Of a DNA stretch of 64,000 nt, positions 41,910 through 50,854 are shown in pieces (within the stretch, counting starts at the first letter, position 1; each line of letters starts with the position of its first letter). The stretch is from DASYKS01 sp031404815 (GTDB taxonomy: Bacteria; Acidobacteriota; Thermoanaerobaculia; Multivoradales; UBA5704). Location: assembly GCA_031404815.1 (NCBI GenBank), contig JANNIH010000018.1, positions 26,907-90,906 on the forward strand. Direction: 5' to 3'. The notes under the pieces are model-generated. The model saw nothing but the letters and a program-made list of their open reading frames with translations. It was not told the origin of the DNA and ran no database searches. The position numbers and the translations under genes were made by a program.

Positions 41910-44561
41910 ATGCCCTCCGCGAATCGTGGTTCATGGCCCGAGCGGGCGTATGCGTCGCTCCTCTGGTTCTATCCCGGAACGTTTCGCGAGGAGTACGGTA
42001 GCGAGATGACCGCGGCGTTCTCTGCCCGCTGGGCCGAGGCGCAGAACGCCGGGCGCCCCCTTGCCTCGTCCTGGCTTTGGCTCTCCGCTGCGGCGGATGC
42101 CCTCTCGACCGCGCTCGCCGAGCATCGGCACAGCCTGGCGCGCGATCTTTCCCAAGCGACGCGCTCGCTCGCGCTCTGCGCCAACCGGGCGTTCACCCTC
42201 GCGTCGGTCGCAACCCTTGGCCTAGGGCTCGGCGGCGCCACTACGATCTTCAGCCTGGTCCACGCCATCCTGCTCGCGCCCCTGCCGTTCGCAGCGCCCG
42301 ACCGGGTGGTCCACCTCGCCGCGGCGAACCCGTCGCACGACCTGCCGCGCTTCGCCGTGTCGGTGCCCGACTTCCTCTCCTGGCGAGAGAGCGCGAAGAG
42401 TTTCTCGGCGCTCGCCGCCATCCAGGCGATCGGCGCCAACCTTTCCGGAGACGGCAAGTCGGGCGCGCCCGAGCGGGTGACCGGCTTCGCCGCTTCGGCC
42501 CATCTCTTCGATTTGCTCGGCACCCCGCTGCTCGCCGGCCGCACCTTTTCCAAAGAAGAGGATGCCCCGGGCGGCCCCGCCGTGGCGATCCTCGGCGAGG
42601 GGCTCTGGCGGCGCCGCTTCGGTGGCCAGACTTCGATCCTCGGCAGGACGATCCGGGTGAACGGCGAAACACGCACGGTGGTGGGCATCGCCCCGGCCGA
42701 TGTCGGCTTTTCGACCGAGGTCGGCCTCTGGCTGCCGCTCGCCCCGGCGCCTACCGGTGGCAACCGGGGGGACCGCCGACTCGACGTACTCGGCCGGCTT
42801 GCCCCCGGCGCGACGCTCGCCGCGGCGCAACGGGAGGTCGGCACGATCAGCGCCCGGCTCGCGGCGGAATTTCCCGATACCAACCTCGGCTGGCAGGCGG
42901 CGGTCGAGCCGGTCCGCGACTGGTTGGTCGGTGCGGAGCTGCGCACCCGGCTGTTGATGCTGCTCGCCGCGGTCGCCGTCCTGCTCCTCGTCGCCTGTGC
43001 GAACGTCGCCAATCTCCAGCTCGCCCGGGCGACGACGCGGGTGCGCGAGATCGGCATCCGCCGCGCCCTCGGCGCCAGCCCCGCCCAGGTGGTTCGCCAT
43101 CTGATGACCGAAAACCTGCTGCTCGCGGTGGCCGGCGGACTGCTCGGACTCCTCCTCGCGGCGGCGGCTCTCCGCGGCGCCACTCTCCTCCTCCCCGCGA
43201 CCCTCCCCCGCCTCTCTTCGATCGCACTCAATGGGCCGGTGTTGGTCGCCGCTTTCTCGCTCACCGCCGCGACCGCGTTCCTGTTCGGCATCCTCCCTTC
43301 AGCACTCGCCGGCCGGACGGATGTCCGCACCGCTTTGGCCCAGGGCGGGCGCTCCGCGGTCGACGCGCGCCGGGCGCCTCTGCGCGAAGGGTTGGTGGTC
43401 GCCCAGCTCGCGCTCGCGACCACGTTGGTGATCGGCGCAGTGCTGCTCGCGCAGAGTTTCGGCCGGCTGCAAAACGTGCCGCTCGGCTTTCGGCCGGATC
43501 ACCTGCTGACCGCCCGCCTGACCCTGCCGGAGGTTGAAGACGAGCAGACGTTCGAGGCGAACCTGGCGCTCTATGGCGCGCTGCTCGAGAAAGTCCGAAC
43601 GCTCCCCGGCGTCACATCGGCCGGCCTTACCAGCGAGATCCCGCTCGGCGCGGTGAACACGGGGATGGAGATCTCCGCGCTCCAGCCACCGCCCGGCCAG
43701 AGCCCTGCGGGCGGGGCGAACCGCCAAGGGGTTTCGGCCTCGTGGCGGATCGTCACCGGCAGCTACCTGCCCACCCTCGGCGTGCCGCTCCGCAAAGGGC
43801 GCTGGTTTGCCGAGCACGACGAATCGGGGAAGTCGATCCTGCTCAGCGAGGGGCTCGCCCGCCGCCTGTTTCAGCGCGGCCTAGAACCGCTCGGCCGGCG
43901 GGTCTTCTTGAGCAACGATCAGGAGTTCACGGTCGTCGGCGTCGTGGGCGATGTCCGCCAGCTCGGTTTGGGCCAAGAGGTGACGCCCACGATGTACCTC
44001 TCCACGTCCTGGTACCTCTGGCCGACCATGGCGATCGCGGTCCGCACGGCGGGCGATCCGGCGGCGATCACACCCGGCCTGCGCCGGGCGCTCGCCCAAC
44101 TGGCCCCCGACCTCGCCCTGTTCGACGTCCGGACCCTCGCCACCGTCATCTCCGGAAGCGTCACCCAACCGCGCCTCCAAACCTGGGTGGTCGCCCTCTT
44201 CGCCGCCCTCGCCCTGGCTCTCGCCGCGATCGGAGTCGCCGGCCTGGTCGCCTACAACGTCAACCGCCGCACACCGGAGCTCGCCGTACGCGCCGCCCTC
44301 GGCGCCTCCCCCCGCCGCATCCTCGCCCAGGTCCTAGGACGCGCCCTCATCCTGTCGCTCTCCGGAGTCGCCCTCGGAGTCCTCCTCGCCGCTTGGCTCG
44401 GAACCGGCCTCAAAAGCCTGCTCTACGGCATCGATCCCCATGCGCCCGCGACTTACGCTGCGACGGCGTTCGTGCTCGGAACTTTAGGGGCGCTGGCGGC
44501 CTGGCTGCCGGCCCGGCGGGCGACGCGGATCAGCCCGGTGTTGGCGCTCAAGGGGGAGTGA
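41910..44561 (+). CDS. ADOP-type ABC transporter permease (MacB/FtsX fold)
   Basis: 883 residues from the ATG at 41910. The N-terminus LLWFYPGTFREEYGSEMTAA is the acidobacterial duplicated orphan permease (ADOP) cap. Two MacB periplasmic-core/FtsX halves follow: first core near 100-330 with FtsX helices (LMLLAAVAVLLLVACANVAN, REIGIRRALGASPAQVVRHL), second near 480-880 (ELAVRAALGASPRRILAQVL, ending RATRISPVLALKGE). No ATPase gene is adjacent, as is usual for ADOPs. Substrate unknown. Confidence 0.9.
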   Translation: MPSANRGSWPERAYASLLWFYPGTFREEYGSEMTAAFSARWAEAQNAGRPLASSWLWLSAAADALSTALAEHRHSLARDLSQATRSLALCANRAFTLASVATLGLGLGGATTIFSLVHAILLAPLPFAAPDRVVHLAAANPSHDLPRFAVSVPDFLSWRESAKSFSALAAIQAIGANLSGDGKSGAPERVTGFAASAHLFDLLGTPLLAGRTFSKEEDAPGGPAVAILGEGLWRRRFGGQTSILGRTIRVNGETRTVVGIAPADVGFSTEVGLWLPLAPAPTGGNRGDRRLDVLGRLAPGATLAAAQREVGTISARLAAEFPDTNLGWQAAVEPVRDWLVGAELRTRLLMLLAAVAVLLLVACANVANLQLARATTRVREIGIRRALGASPAQVVRHLMTENLLLAVAGGLLGLLLAAAALRGATLLLPATLPRLSSIALNGPVLVAAFSLTAATAFLFGILPSALAGRTDVRTALAQGGRSAVDARRAPLREGLVVAQLALATTLVIGAVLLAQSFGRLQNVPLGFRPDHLLTARLTLPEVEDEQTFEANLALYGALLEKVRTLPGVTSAGLTSEIPLGAVNTGMEISALQPPPGQSPAGGANRQGVSASWRIVTGSYLPTLGVPLRKGRWFAEHDESGKSILLSEGLARRLFQRGLEPLGRRVFLSNDQEFTVVGVVGDVRQLGLGQEVTPTMYLSTSWYLWPTMAIAVRTAGDPAAITPGLRRALAQLAPDLALFDVRTLATVISGSVTQPRLQTWVVALFAALALALAAIGVAGLVAYNVNRRTPELAVRAALGASPRRILAQVLGRALILSLSGVALGVLLAAWLGTGLKSLLYGIDPHAPATYAATAFVLGTLGALAAWLPARRATRISPVLALKGE

Positions 44562-44581
44562 GGGGGGCGTTTGCAACCGAG

Positions 44582-44610
44582 ATGACCATCGAGTAACCTA
44601 GGATGGTCAT
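44582..44610 (+). promoter_or_regulatory. Palindrome over the antitoxin start codon
   Basis: ATGACCATC (44582-44590) and GATGGTCAT (44602-44610) form a perfect 9-bp inverted repeat with an 11-bp spacer; the antitoxin ATG (44603) lies in the right arm. It is placed for autoregulation by the antitoxin, as in many Phd/VapB loci. Confidence 0.5.
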
Positions 44611-44953
44611 GATCAAGGATACCTGGAAGCCCGCTGCGCAGAGTCGCCGATTGGGGGTCGCCGAAGCCAAGAGCAAGCTTTCGGAGGTCCTAAGAGACGC
44701 GGCGGCTGGTCCTACCATCATCCACAACCGCGGGAAGGATCTCGCGGTCGTTCTGGCGATCGAAGATTACGAACGCCTGACGGCCGGCAAGGGCGAGAGC
44801 TCCGGCGGCGCCGCTTTCCTAGCGCGGGTCGAAGCCCTGAAGCGGCGGCTCGGCGGGGGCGTTGGCGACTTCGAGCCCGCACGCTTCGCTTTCGAGCCGG
44901 CCGAGCCGTTCGGACGAAAGAAAGCGAGCGAGCCGAGGATGAGTCGGGAGTGA
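44603..44953 (+). CDS. Phd/YefM-family antitoxin
   Basis: 116 residues. LGVAEAKSKLSEVLRDAAAG and IIHNRGKDLAVVLAIEDYER are the Phd/YefM DNA-binding fold. The C-terminus, GDFEPARFAFEPAEPF, is a toxin-neutralising type tail. It overlaps the truncated vapC by 4 bp. The gene itself looks intact; ATGs at 44603 and 44609 are both possible starts. Confidence 0.85.
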   Translation: MVMIKDTWKPAAQSRRLGVAEAKSKLSEVLRDAAAGPTIIHNRGKDLAVVLAIEDYERLTAGKGESSGGAAFLARVEALKRRLGGGVGDFEPARFAFEPAEPFGRKKASEPRMSRE

Positions 44954-45135
44954 TCGGCTATCTGCCCGACACCAACGTCATCTCTGAGACGACTCGACCG
45001 AAAGCCGACGACAACGTAACCCGCTGGCTCGGTCGCCTCCCTGTGCTGCTGCTCCCTTCGATCGGGGTCTATGAGCTGGCTTCGGGGATCTGGCAACTCC
45101 CGAACGGCAAGAAGCGCGCGTTTCTCGAGAACTGC
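44950..45135 (+). pseudogene. vapC toxin, 3'-truncated
   Basis: GTG start overlapping the antitoxin stop (GTGA). About 60 residues of a PIN-domain toxin are recognisable: MIGYLPDTNVISETTRPKAD (first catalytic Asp) through SIGVYELASGIWQLPNGKKR (conserved Glu). The homology stops near 45135; the frame continues to 45315 only as antisense of the protease gene. The second half, with the remaining catalytic Asp residues, is missing, so it cannot be an active RNase. Confidence 0.75.
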
Positions 45136-45155
45136 CGGGGGGCTGCCCGTAGCAG

Positions 45156-46052
45156 TCAGGGCAGGCGTTTCAGCCCTTTGCTCACCCAATATTTCTCCAA
45201 GGCCGCTGCGGGCGTGACAATGAAGAACCCATCGACGACCGAGCCCGCGATCAGCATGCCCACGAATTCGCGCTTATCGGCAGTGACCACAACGGACCCT
45301 GAATCGCCCAGCTGAGCGAAGCCCGGAGAGGATCCGGGTTCGATGTAGATCTGATTATCAAAGATGTACCGCTTCTCGAGGTGATCGACCACGGCCTTGA
45401 TCTTCGGCCAGATCACGTTCGCGCGGGTCCGGTGCGGAGAGCGAAACCCGCATTTCTCGACTTCCGTCTCGTCCTCAACCTTGGTAGAAGTAGGCGCCAC
45501 GTCAAAAGCGCAAGCCGCCCGATTCAGGCTGGAAAACCCGGGCCGGGCTACTATAAGGCCGGCGTCGAGCGAACCAGAGCTGAGAGGGGTCACTTTGCCG
45601 GCATGGTGCACTCTGCCCAAATTCTCCGGCTGCCCAGGGGCGGCGAACCAGTCGATCGCGTCGTTCGTCGTACTCGTCTGCCAGAAGTTCGAGAGAACGT
45701 GCCCGGCCGCGAGAAAGTAGAGCCTTCCGTCGCCGTCGATCAGCGGCAGGCCGAGCGTCCCTTCGGGTCCGCCAGGGTCCAGCGGCTGGTCGCGGACGAT
45801 CCCGGCGCCAGTGAGAACCTGGCCGAGGAAATGGGTCGGCTGGTCCACTTCGCGCTCCTCCAAGGCATCGCCGAACGTCTCTCTAAGATTTTCGATCAAG
45901 CGCTCTTGCACCGGACCTCGCTCGCCCGCCGGGGCTCTTTCACGCAACACGAACAACTTCTCACGGTTCCGGCCATAGCCGAGGATCACTCGGCTACGAG
46001 CCGCCTCGTCGAGGCGCCCTTCGATCTCCAGGTCGTCAAATGGATCGGGCAT
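45156..46052 (-). CDS. Trypsin-fold (Nal1-like) serine protease, cytoplasmic
   Basis: 298 residues without a signal peptide. A catalytic triad can be read: LYFLAAGHVLSN (His118), SGSLDAGLIVAR (Asp163) and AQLGDSGSVVVT (Ser251), with spacing typical of chymotrypsin-fold enzymes. The start resembles the Nal1/trypsin-like family (IVLGYGRN-type strand, VQERLIENLRETFGDALEER). It lies 19 bp after the 331-residue hypothetical gene, with which it is probably co-transcribed. Substrate unknown. Confidence 0.72.
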   Translation of the reverse strand: MPDPFDDLEIEGRLDEAARSRVILGYGRNREKLFVLRERAPAGERGPVQERLIENLRETFGDALEEREVDQPTHFLGQVLTGAGIVRDQPLDPGGPEGTLGLPLIDGDGRLYFLAAGHVLSNFWQTSTTNDAIDWFAAPGQPENLGRVHHAGKVTPLSSGSLDAGLIVARPGFSSLNRAACAFDVAPTSTKVEDETEVEKCGFRSPHRTRANVIWPKIKAVVDHLEKRYIFDNQIYIEPGSSPGFAQLGDSGSVVVTADKREFVGMLIAGSVVDGFFIVTPAAALEKYWVSKGLKRLP

Positions 46053-46071
46053 GTCTCGTTTCCTTTCAAGG

Positions 46072-47067
46072 CTATCTGTTGATCCCGGTTCCGCTACACG
46101 GCTTTTCGAAGACCCCGAGAAACACGGTCGGCGGCGGATTCGGTACCGGGCGGATGGTTGGTCGTGGCTTCGATGGGTAGACCTTCGGTGCCAGGCCTAG
46201 GTCGTAGAACACGTCAAAATCGGGGTCGAAGCCACGGAGCGGGGCTTCCGGAACGAACAAGCTCTCGGGCTCGACGTTCGAAACGATCGACTCGACATCG
46301 CCTCCCGTGCCGGGCGGCGGCGCGAGGACAAGCTGTTTGGCCGCGCCCCCGGGCGCCTCCAGAACAATCCTCACAGGGCCCTCAACGTCGAAAAACTCGA
46401 GCGCCAAGCGGTTGCCGATCGCGCGGTTCCAGACTCCGGGATCCTGCGAGCTCGCCGGATCCGCGAAACGCCAGACTCGCGGGCGACCGTTTCTCTCCCG
46501 ATTGAAGCCGGCGACGCGGAGCGTTCCGCCTTCGATCGCAACGCGACCCGCAAGCGACTGCGGGAAGGGGTTCGGAGCGAGAAGATCTGCGTCAACCTGG
46601 TCGAAATGCGGCGCGATTTCCTCCAGGCGAGGCAACCAGTAGAGGCTGCTCGTCATGAGAACCGACCGCAGGTCGGGCAGCTCTTGCGGCCTCTTCGGTA
46701 CCCAATTGGCGAAGCTGAACGCGTCGCCATTTGAACTCCGGTCGAGCTCGATCTTCATCTCCTCGCCGTCGACCCGAAAGAGCGCCATCTCGTCCAAGCT
46801 TCCAGGCTGGCGGTAGGTCAGTCGGTAGTGACGGTCGGTCTCCGGCTGCAAGTCTCTTACCCTTGCCCGCAACGTGAGGAAGTGAGGCGCGATAGCGAGG
46901 GGCTGGGTGCCGGGGCGCGGGATTCTCCCCGTGAGGTCGGGGATCAGAACCTGAACGCTCGTGGGCGACCCGGCCTTCCATTTCCCGTTGGCTTCTTGGA
47001 CAAAGAACGGCCTATCGGGCACGTAGGCGCAGATCCCTTCGAAGATGACACGGAAGGTGTAGGACAT
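46072..47067 (-). CDS. Hypothetical protein paired with the protease
   Basis: 331 residues from the ATG at 47065-47067, preceded by GAGGAG. It starts MSYTFRVIFEGICAYVPDRP and continues as a beta-rich, soluble protein (VQVLIPDLTGRIPRP, PHFLTLRARVRDL, HYRLTYRQPGSLDEMALFRV). No known motif, signal peptide or membrane segment. It is the first gene of a two-gene unit with the protease; possible roles are substrate, inhibitor or targeting partner. A 21-bp repeat array lies about 120 bp upstream. Confidence 0.65.
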   Translation of the reverse strand: MSYTFRVIFEGICAYVPDRPFFVQEANGKWKAGSPTSVQVLIPDLTGRIPRPGTQPLAIAPHFLTLRARVRDLQPETDRHYRLTYRQPGSLDEMALFRVDGEEMKIELDRSSNGDAFSFANWVPKRPQELPDLRSVLMTSSLYWLPRLEEIAPHFDQVDADLLAPNPFPQSLAGRVAIEGGTLRVAGFNRERNGRPRVWRFADPASSQDPGVWNRAIGNRLALEFFDVEGPVRIVLEAPGGAAKQLVLAPPPGTGGDVESIVSNVEPESLFVPEAPLRGFDPDFDVFYDLGLAPKVYPSKPRPTIRPVPNPPPTVFLGVFEKPCSGTGINR

Positions 47068-47184
47068 GACGGGCTCCTCGCTCTCGGGGCCTCGGTGCGG
47101 CCGGCCGGTTGCTTGACGTGACTCTTCGTTCGACGGAACCACGCCGCCGATTTCCCGAATCGCTCGCGAGCCCAGCCGCCCGTG

Positions 47185-47270
47185 TATATAGCCGAAGCCA
47201 TCCGCTATATATCGGACGCCGTCCAACATATAGTCGGACCGCTATCCGCATATAGCCGGCCCGCTCCGCC
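47185..47270. repeat. Short 21-22-bp tandem repeat (array 3)
   Basis: Four units start at 47185, 47206, 47227 and 47249, each opening with YATATA followed by (G/T)(C/T)CGG-like sequence: TATATAGCCG, TATATATCGG, CATATAGTCG, CATATAGCCG. Steps are 21, 21 and 22 bp. The TATATA cores stand out from GC-rich surroundings. It lies upstream of the gene at 46072-47067 and could be a cluster of regulator-binding sites. The rest of 47068-47361 shows nothing else I recognise. Confidence 0.7.
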
Positions 47271-47361
47271 GGTTGTCGATATCGACGCCGCGCTTACCGC
47301 GCGGGCTATGCAGTTGACGGGATTGCGCACGAAGAAAGACGTGGTCCAGCGAAGTCGACGC

Positions 47362-49374
47362 CTACCGCACCAGCCCCGCCAACTTAGCGTCCGCCGCCGC
47401 CCGGTCGCGGGCGGCCGGGTCGATTTCGACCGCGGTCAAGAGGGCGCGGTTCGCGGCGGTTCGTTGGCCTCGGGCGAGGGCGCGGCGGGCGAGATCGAGG
47501 TGGGCGTTGGCGAGGTCGGTCCGACGGCGCGGGTTGTTGGGATCGAGGCGGGCCGCTTCGGCGAGAGCACCCGCCGCCCGGTCGAGGTCGGCGGGGGTGC
47601 CGGTGCGGCCGAGTGCCAACCCCAGGTTCGACCAGGCGTCGGGGCGGCGCGGCTGGCGTTTGCACAGTTCCATCCAGTGCGGCACGGCTTCGCGGACGCG
47701 GCCGAGGCGCATCAGCGCGTCGCCGAGCGCGAACCTTGCCTCGGCGCGCTCCGGATCGAGCTCGACCGCCCGGGCGAGCCGCTTCGCCGCTTCTGGGAGC
47801 CGCCCGGCTTCGAGCAGCGCGGTGCCGGAACGGAGTGCGGCGAAGCGGTTGTTCGGCTCGATGCCAAGCACCGCATCGAACGCATCGAGCGCCGCCGCGA
47901 GGCGACCTTCGCGCAGCGCCTCTTCGCCCGCCGCCAGCCGATCGCGCAGATCGATCCGGTCTTTCGGGTCGGGCAGCCCGGTCGGAGGCTCCCCTGAGCT
48001 TGCTCCCGCCCCCAGATAGCCGAGGGCGCGCAGCTTGGCGAGCGCTTCCGGCGCTTCGACCCCGCCGGCCGACGCCGCCGGCCGCTTTTCGATCTCGCGC
48101 ATCGCCGCCACCAGCCGACGGGCGACCGGGCGTTCGGCGTCGACCCGGTTCGTCCCCTCCCCCGGGTCTTTCCCCAGGTCGTAGAGCTCCGTGCGCGGCG
48201 CGGCAATCAACTTCCAGCCGCCGTCGCGCAGCGCAGAAAGGGGTGCCCAGCCAAAATAGACCCAAGGGAGGCGGGTCTCCAAGTAAGCGGCCGGAACGCT
48301 CTGCGGTTTGCCTTCGAGCAACGGCCGAAGGCTCACCCCGTCGATGTTCGCCAAGGGGGGCTGGCCGAGCAGGTCGAGCACGGTCGGGGCGAGATCGATC
48401 AAACGCGCCGGTTCGCGGCTCGCAGCCGGCTTCAACCGGCCGGGAAAGTGGAACACGAGCGGTACGGTCATCGTCGAGTCGTAGAGGAAATAGCCGTGGG
48501 TCTTCTCGCGATGCTCGCCGAGCGCCTCGCCATGGTCGGAAGAGAAGACGGTGAGCAGGTTGGCGGAGGCCGCTGCCGGCAGCCCCCCGCGCAGCCGGCC
48601 GACCCAGGCATCGACGTAGGCGACCTCGCCATCGTAGGCGCCGCGCGCCCCCGGGCGCCAGAAGCTGCGCGGCGGCTCGTACGGATCGTGCGGGTCGTAG
48701 TAGTGAATCCAGACGAACCAGGGGGAGCGCGCCTTGGCGATCCAGGCGAGCGCCGCGGTCGTGGTCTCGAACGCCCGCCGCTCAGTCCACCCCTGTTTCC
48801 CTTCGGGCAGCCGGTCGTCGTAGACCGAAAAGCCGCGATCGAGGCCGAAGATCGATTCGAGCGGAAACCCCGACACGAACGCCGCGGTCGCGTAACCGCT
48901 CTTGCCCAACCGCCGGGCGAGCGTCTCCACCCCGGTCGGCAGCGGTTGGCCGTTGTCGCGTACGCCGTGCCGACGCGGCAAAAGGCCGGAAAGAATCGAG
49001 GCGTGCGCGGGCAGGGTGAGCGGTACGGGGGAGACGGCGGCCGGGAAGCGCACCCCTTCGACCGCCAGGGCATCGAGCGCCGGGGTCTCGTTCTTCCCCG
49101 CGACCCAACCCAAGGCGTCGGGGCGAAGCGTGTCGATGGTGATCAGCAGCAGGTTCGGCCGCAGGTCGGGCTTGGCCGGAGCCGCGCCGAAGGTACCGGC
49201 CGGTTTCAAAGCCTGCCGGGCGCCGCCGTCGGCCGGTGCGGTCGCGAGCGACGCGCGCACGAGGGGCGCCACGAGGCAGAAGCCGAGCGCCAAGACCCCG
49301 AGGAGGAGCCCTCCTCGAACGCCACGAGGATTCGTTTCAGTTTTCGCGGAGAGGGTTTGGGGAGCTTGGAGCAT
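47362..49374 (-). CDS. Sulfatase-fold hydrolase fused to TPRs
   Basis: 670 residues. Signal/anchor helix at about 20-42 (GGLLLGVLALGFCLVAPLV). The alkaline-phosphatase/sulfatase domain (about 70-440) has NLLLITIDTLRPDALGW, VPLTLPAHASILSGLLPRRH, SSDHGEALGEHREKTHGYFL. The nucleophile position that is Cys/Ser in true sulfatases (CxPxR) reads T-L-P-A-H, so the usual formylglycine maturation is not possible. The C-terminus (about 480-660) holds TPRs (DAFDAVLGIEPNNRFAALRS, AKRLARAVELDPERAEARFA). Last gene of a minus-strand unit; overlaps the previous gene by 38 bp. Confidence 0.82.
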   Translation of the reverse strand: MLQAPQTLSAKTETNPRGVRGGLLLGVLALGFCLVAPLVRASLATAPADGGARQALKPAGTFGAAPAKPDLRPNLLLITIDTLRPDALGWVAGKNETPALDALAVEGVRFPAAVSPVPLTLPAHASILSGLLPRRHGVRDNGQPLPTGVETLARRLGKSGYATAAFVSGFPLESIFGLDRGFSVYDDRLPEGKQGWTERRAFETTTAALAWIAKARSPWFVWIHYYDPHDPYEPPRSFWRPGARGAYDGEVAYVDAWVGRLRGGLPAAASANLLTVFSSDHGEALGEHREKTHGYFLYDSTMTVPLVFHFPGRLKPAASREPARLIDLAPTVLDLLGQPPLANIDGVSLRPLLEGKPQSVPAAYLETRLPWVYFGWAPLSALRDGGWKLIAAPRTELYDLGKDPGEGTNRVDAERPVARRLVAAMREIEKRPAASAGGVEAPEALAKLRALGYLGAGASSGEPPTGLPDPKDRIDLRDRLAAGEEALREGRLAAALDAFDAVLGIEPNNRFAALRSGTALLEAGRLPEAAKRLARAVELDPERAEARFALGDALMRLGRVREAVPHWMELCKRQPRRPDAWSNLGLALGRTGTPADLDRAAGALAEAARLDPNNPRRRTDLANAHLDLARRALARGQRTAANRALLTAVEIDPAARDRAAADAKLAGLVR

Positions 49375-50854
49375 CGGTCGGCGGCGGGGAGCCTGGCGCG
49401 GACGACACCGTCTTCGGCAGAACCCCGGAAAAGCGGCGCACTTCGCCGCTCGTGGTCACGAGGTCGAGATAGTAATAGTAAGTCGCCCCCGACGCCACGC
49501 CAAAGTCCTGAAATACATAGGAATGAGAACCTTTCGGTTCGAGCCGGACGAGCACGAGATCGCGATTCGCCCGCACGAACGGGCCGAGCCGGGAGGAAGA
49601 GCGCAACACCCGATAGCCGAACACCCCCTCCTCGTTCGACGCCTTCCAGCGCAAGTTGACTCTCGGAACCGTCGGCGTCTCCTCTACGGTCGCCGGAGCG
49701 ACCGGCGAGGTGGAGGCGGGAACCGGGCTCACCGGCTTCCACGGAAGCCCGGGGGCTTCTACCTCGCCGGGGGAATCGGAGAAGTCGAGGCTCTTCACCT
49801 GGGTCTTGGGCGACGTGGCGAGCCCGGAGTAGCGGATCGGCAGCGGCGCGTCCTGGCCGGAGATCCGCACGTAGAAGGTTCCGCCGAACGGCCCGCTCGC
49901 GAGAGCCAACCCGCGGAGGTTGAGCCGCCGACAGGGCGCATCGGCCGTCTCTCCCGGGCAGGGGGCGGCCTCGCCACCGACGTTGCCGTCAGGATCGACG
50001 GCGCTTTGGACCTCGAATCCGGTACCACTCCGGCTGCGCAGCTCGACAGATCCCTCGTAGCCCTGGCCGATCCTCACGAGCCCGAACGAGACCGGATTGC
50101 GCTCAGGCACGACATCGCCGTAGACGGTGGCGGAAAACGGCACCGCGACTTCCGGCTGGTTCGGCACGTTGGTGTGCACGAGAAGCGTCCCGGAATAAAT
50201 GCCGATCGGAGCGCCGGGACGGACGCGGGCGGTGAGCCGCACCCCTTCGCCCACCTCACCGCTCCGGCCGGCGGCGCTCACTTCGAGAAACTCGAGCGCC
50301 CCCTCAATCGACCGCACCTCCAGCCGTTCGACCTCACGGCTCGCCATATCGAGCGCCTGCTCGCGCCCTCCCGCCTCGCGATACACCACACCGAAATCGA
50401 TCCGCGACGCCTGCGGCTCGTAGGCGGATTCGACGAATCCGGAGAGCCCCAGGCGCAGCAGCGGAGCCTCCGGATCATCGGTGTCGAGCGCGATCCGGAA
50501 TGCGGTCGCGCCGAGCCGGTCGCCCACCGGCTGGCGAACGCGGATCACGCCACGCCCCCCGGCGGGGACCACGGGCGGCACGGCCTCCCCCGTCCCCCCT
50601 TCGAACCGCGGGCGGACGGCGAGGATGGTGACCGGACGGCGCCCTTGATTGACGAACGGATAGACCTGTTCGACGACGGCGCGCTGGTAGACGATGCCGA
50701 ACTCGGCGCGCGGCTGTTCGAAGGTGAGGGAAGGAGCGGAAGCGGCAAAGGCCGCCCCGGTAAGGAACGGCCCGAGCTTGAGCGCAGCGAGCAGAGTTCG
50801 GGCCGCGCGAGGCGCGCCTACTCCGCGCGATCCGGACGACCGAGGGAGGATCAA
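49337..50854 (-). CDS. Secreted Ig-like/DUF1573-type protein
   Basis: 505 residues with a signal-like N-terminus (LLAALKLGPFLTGAAFAASA). Repeated beta-sandwich segments resemble DUF1573/ASPM-type domains: FGIVYQRAVVEQVYPFVNQG, IDFGVVYREAGG, VSFGLVRIGQGYEGSVELRS. A fibronectin-III-like domain follows (VNLRWKASNEEGVFGYRVLR, YYYYLDLVTTSGEVRRFSG). It overlaps the small secreted gene upstream by 4 bp and the sulfatase-fold gene downstream, so all three form one operon. Confidence 0.7.
   Translation of the reverse strand: MILPRSSGSRGVGAPRAARTLLAALKLGPFLTGAAFAASAPSLTFEQPRAEFGIVYQRAVVEQVYPFVNQGRRPVTILAVRPRFEGGTGEAVPPVVPAGGRGVIRVRQPVGDRLGATAFRIALDTDDPEAPLLRLGLSGFVESAYEPQASRIDFGVVYREAGGREQALDMASREVERLEVRSIEGALEFLEVSAAGRSGEVGEGVRLTARVRPGAPIGIYSGTLLVHTNVPNQPEVAVPFSATVYGDVVPERNPVSFGLVRIGQGYEGSVELRSRSGTGFEVQSAVDPDGNVGGEAAPCPGETADAPCRRLNLRGLALASGPFGGTFYVRISGQDAPLPIRYSGLATSPKTQVKSLDFSDSPGEVEAPGLPWKPVSPVPASTSPVAPATVEETPTVPRVNLRWKASNEEGVFGYRVLRSSSRLGPFVRANRDLVLVRLEPKGSHSYVFQDFGVASGATYYYYLDLVTTSGEVRRFSGVLPKTVSSAPGSPPPTDAPSSPNPLREN

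Noticed and set aside
45136..45315. C-terminal half of the first vapC
   Set aside because: The translated tail is the antisense of the protease gene, not PIN domain; the toxin is truncated.
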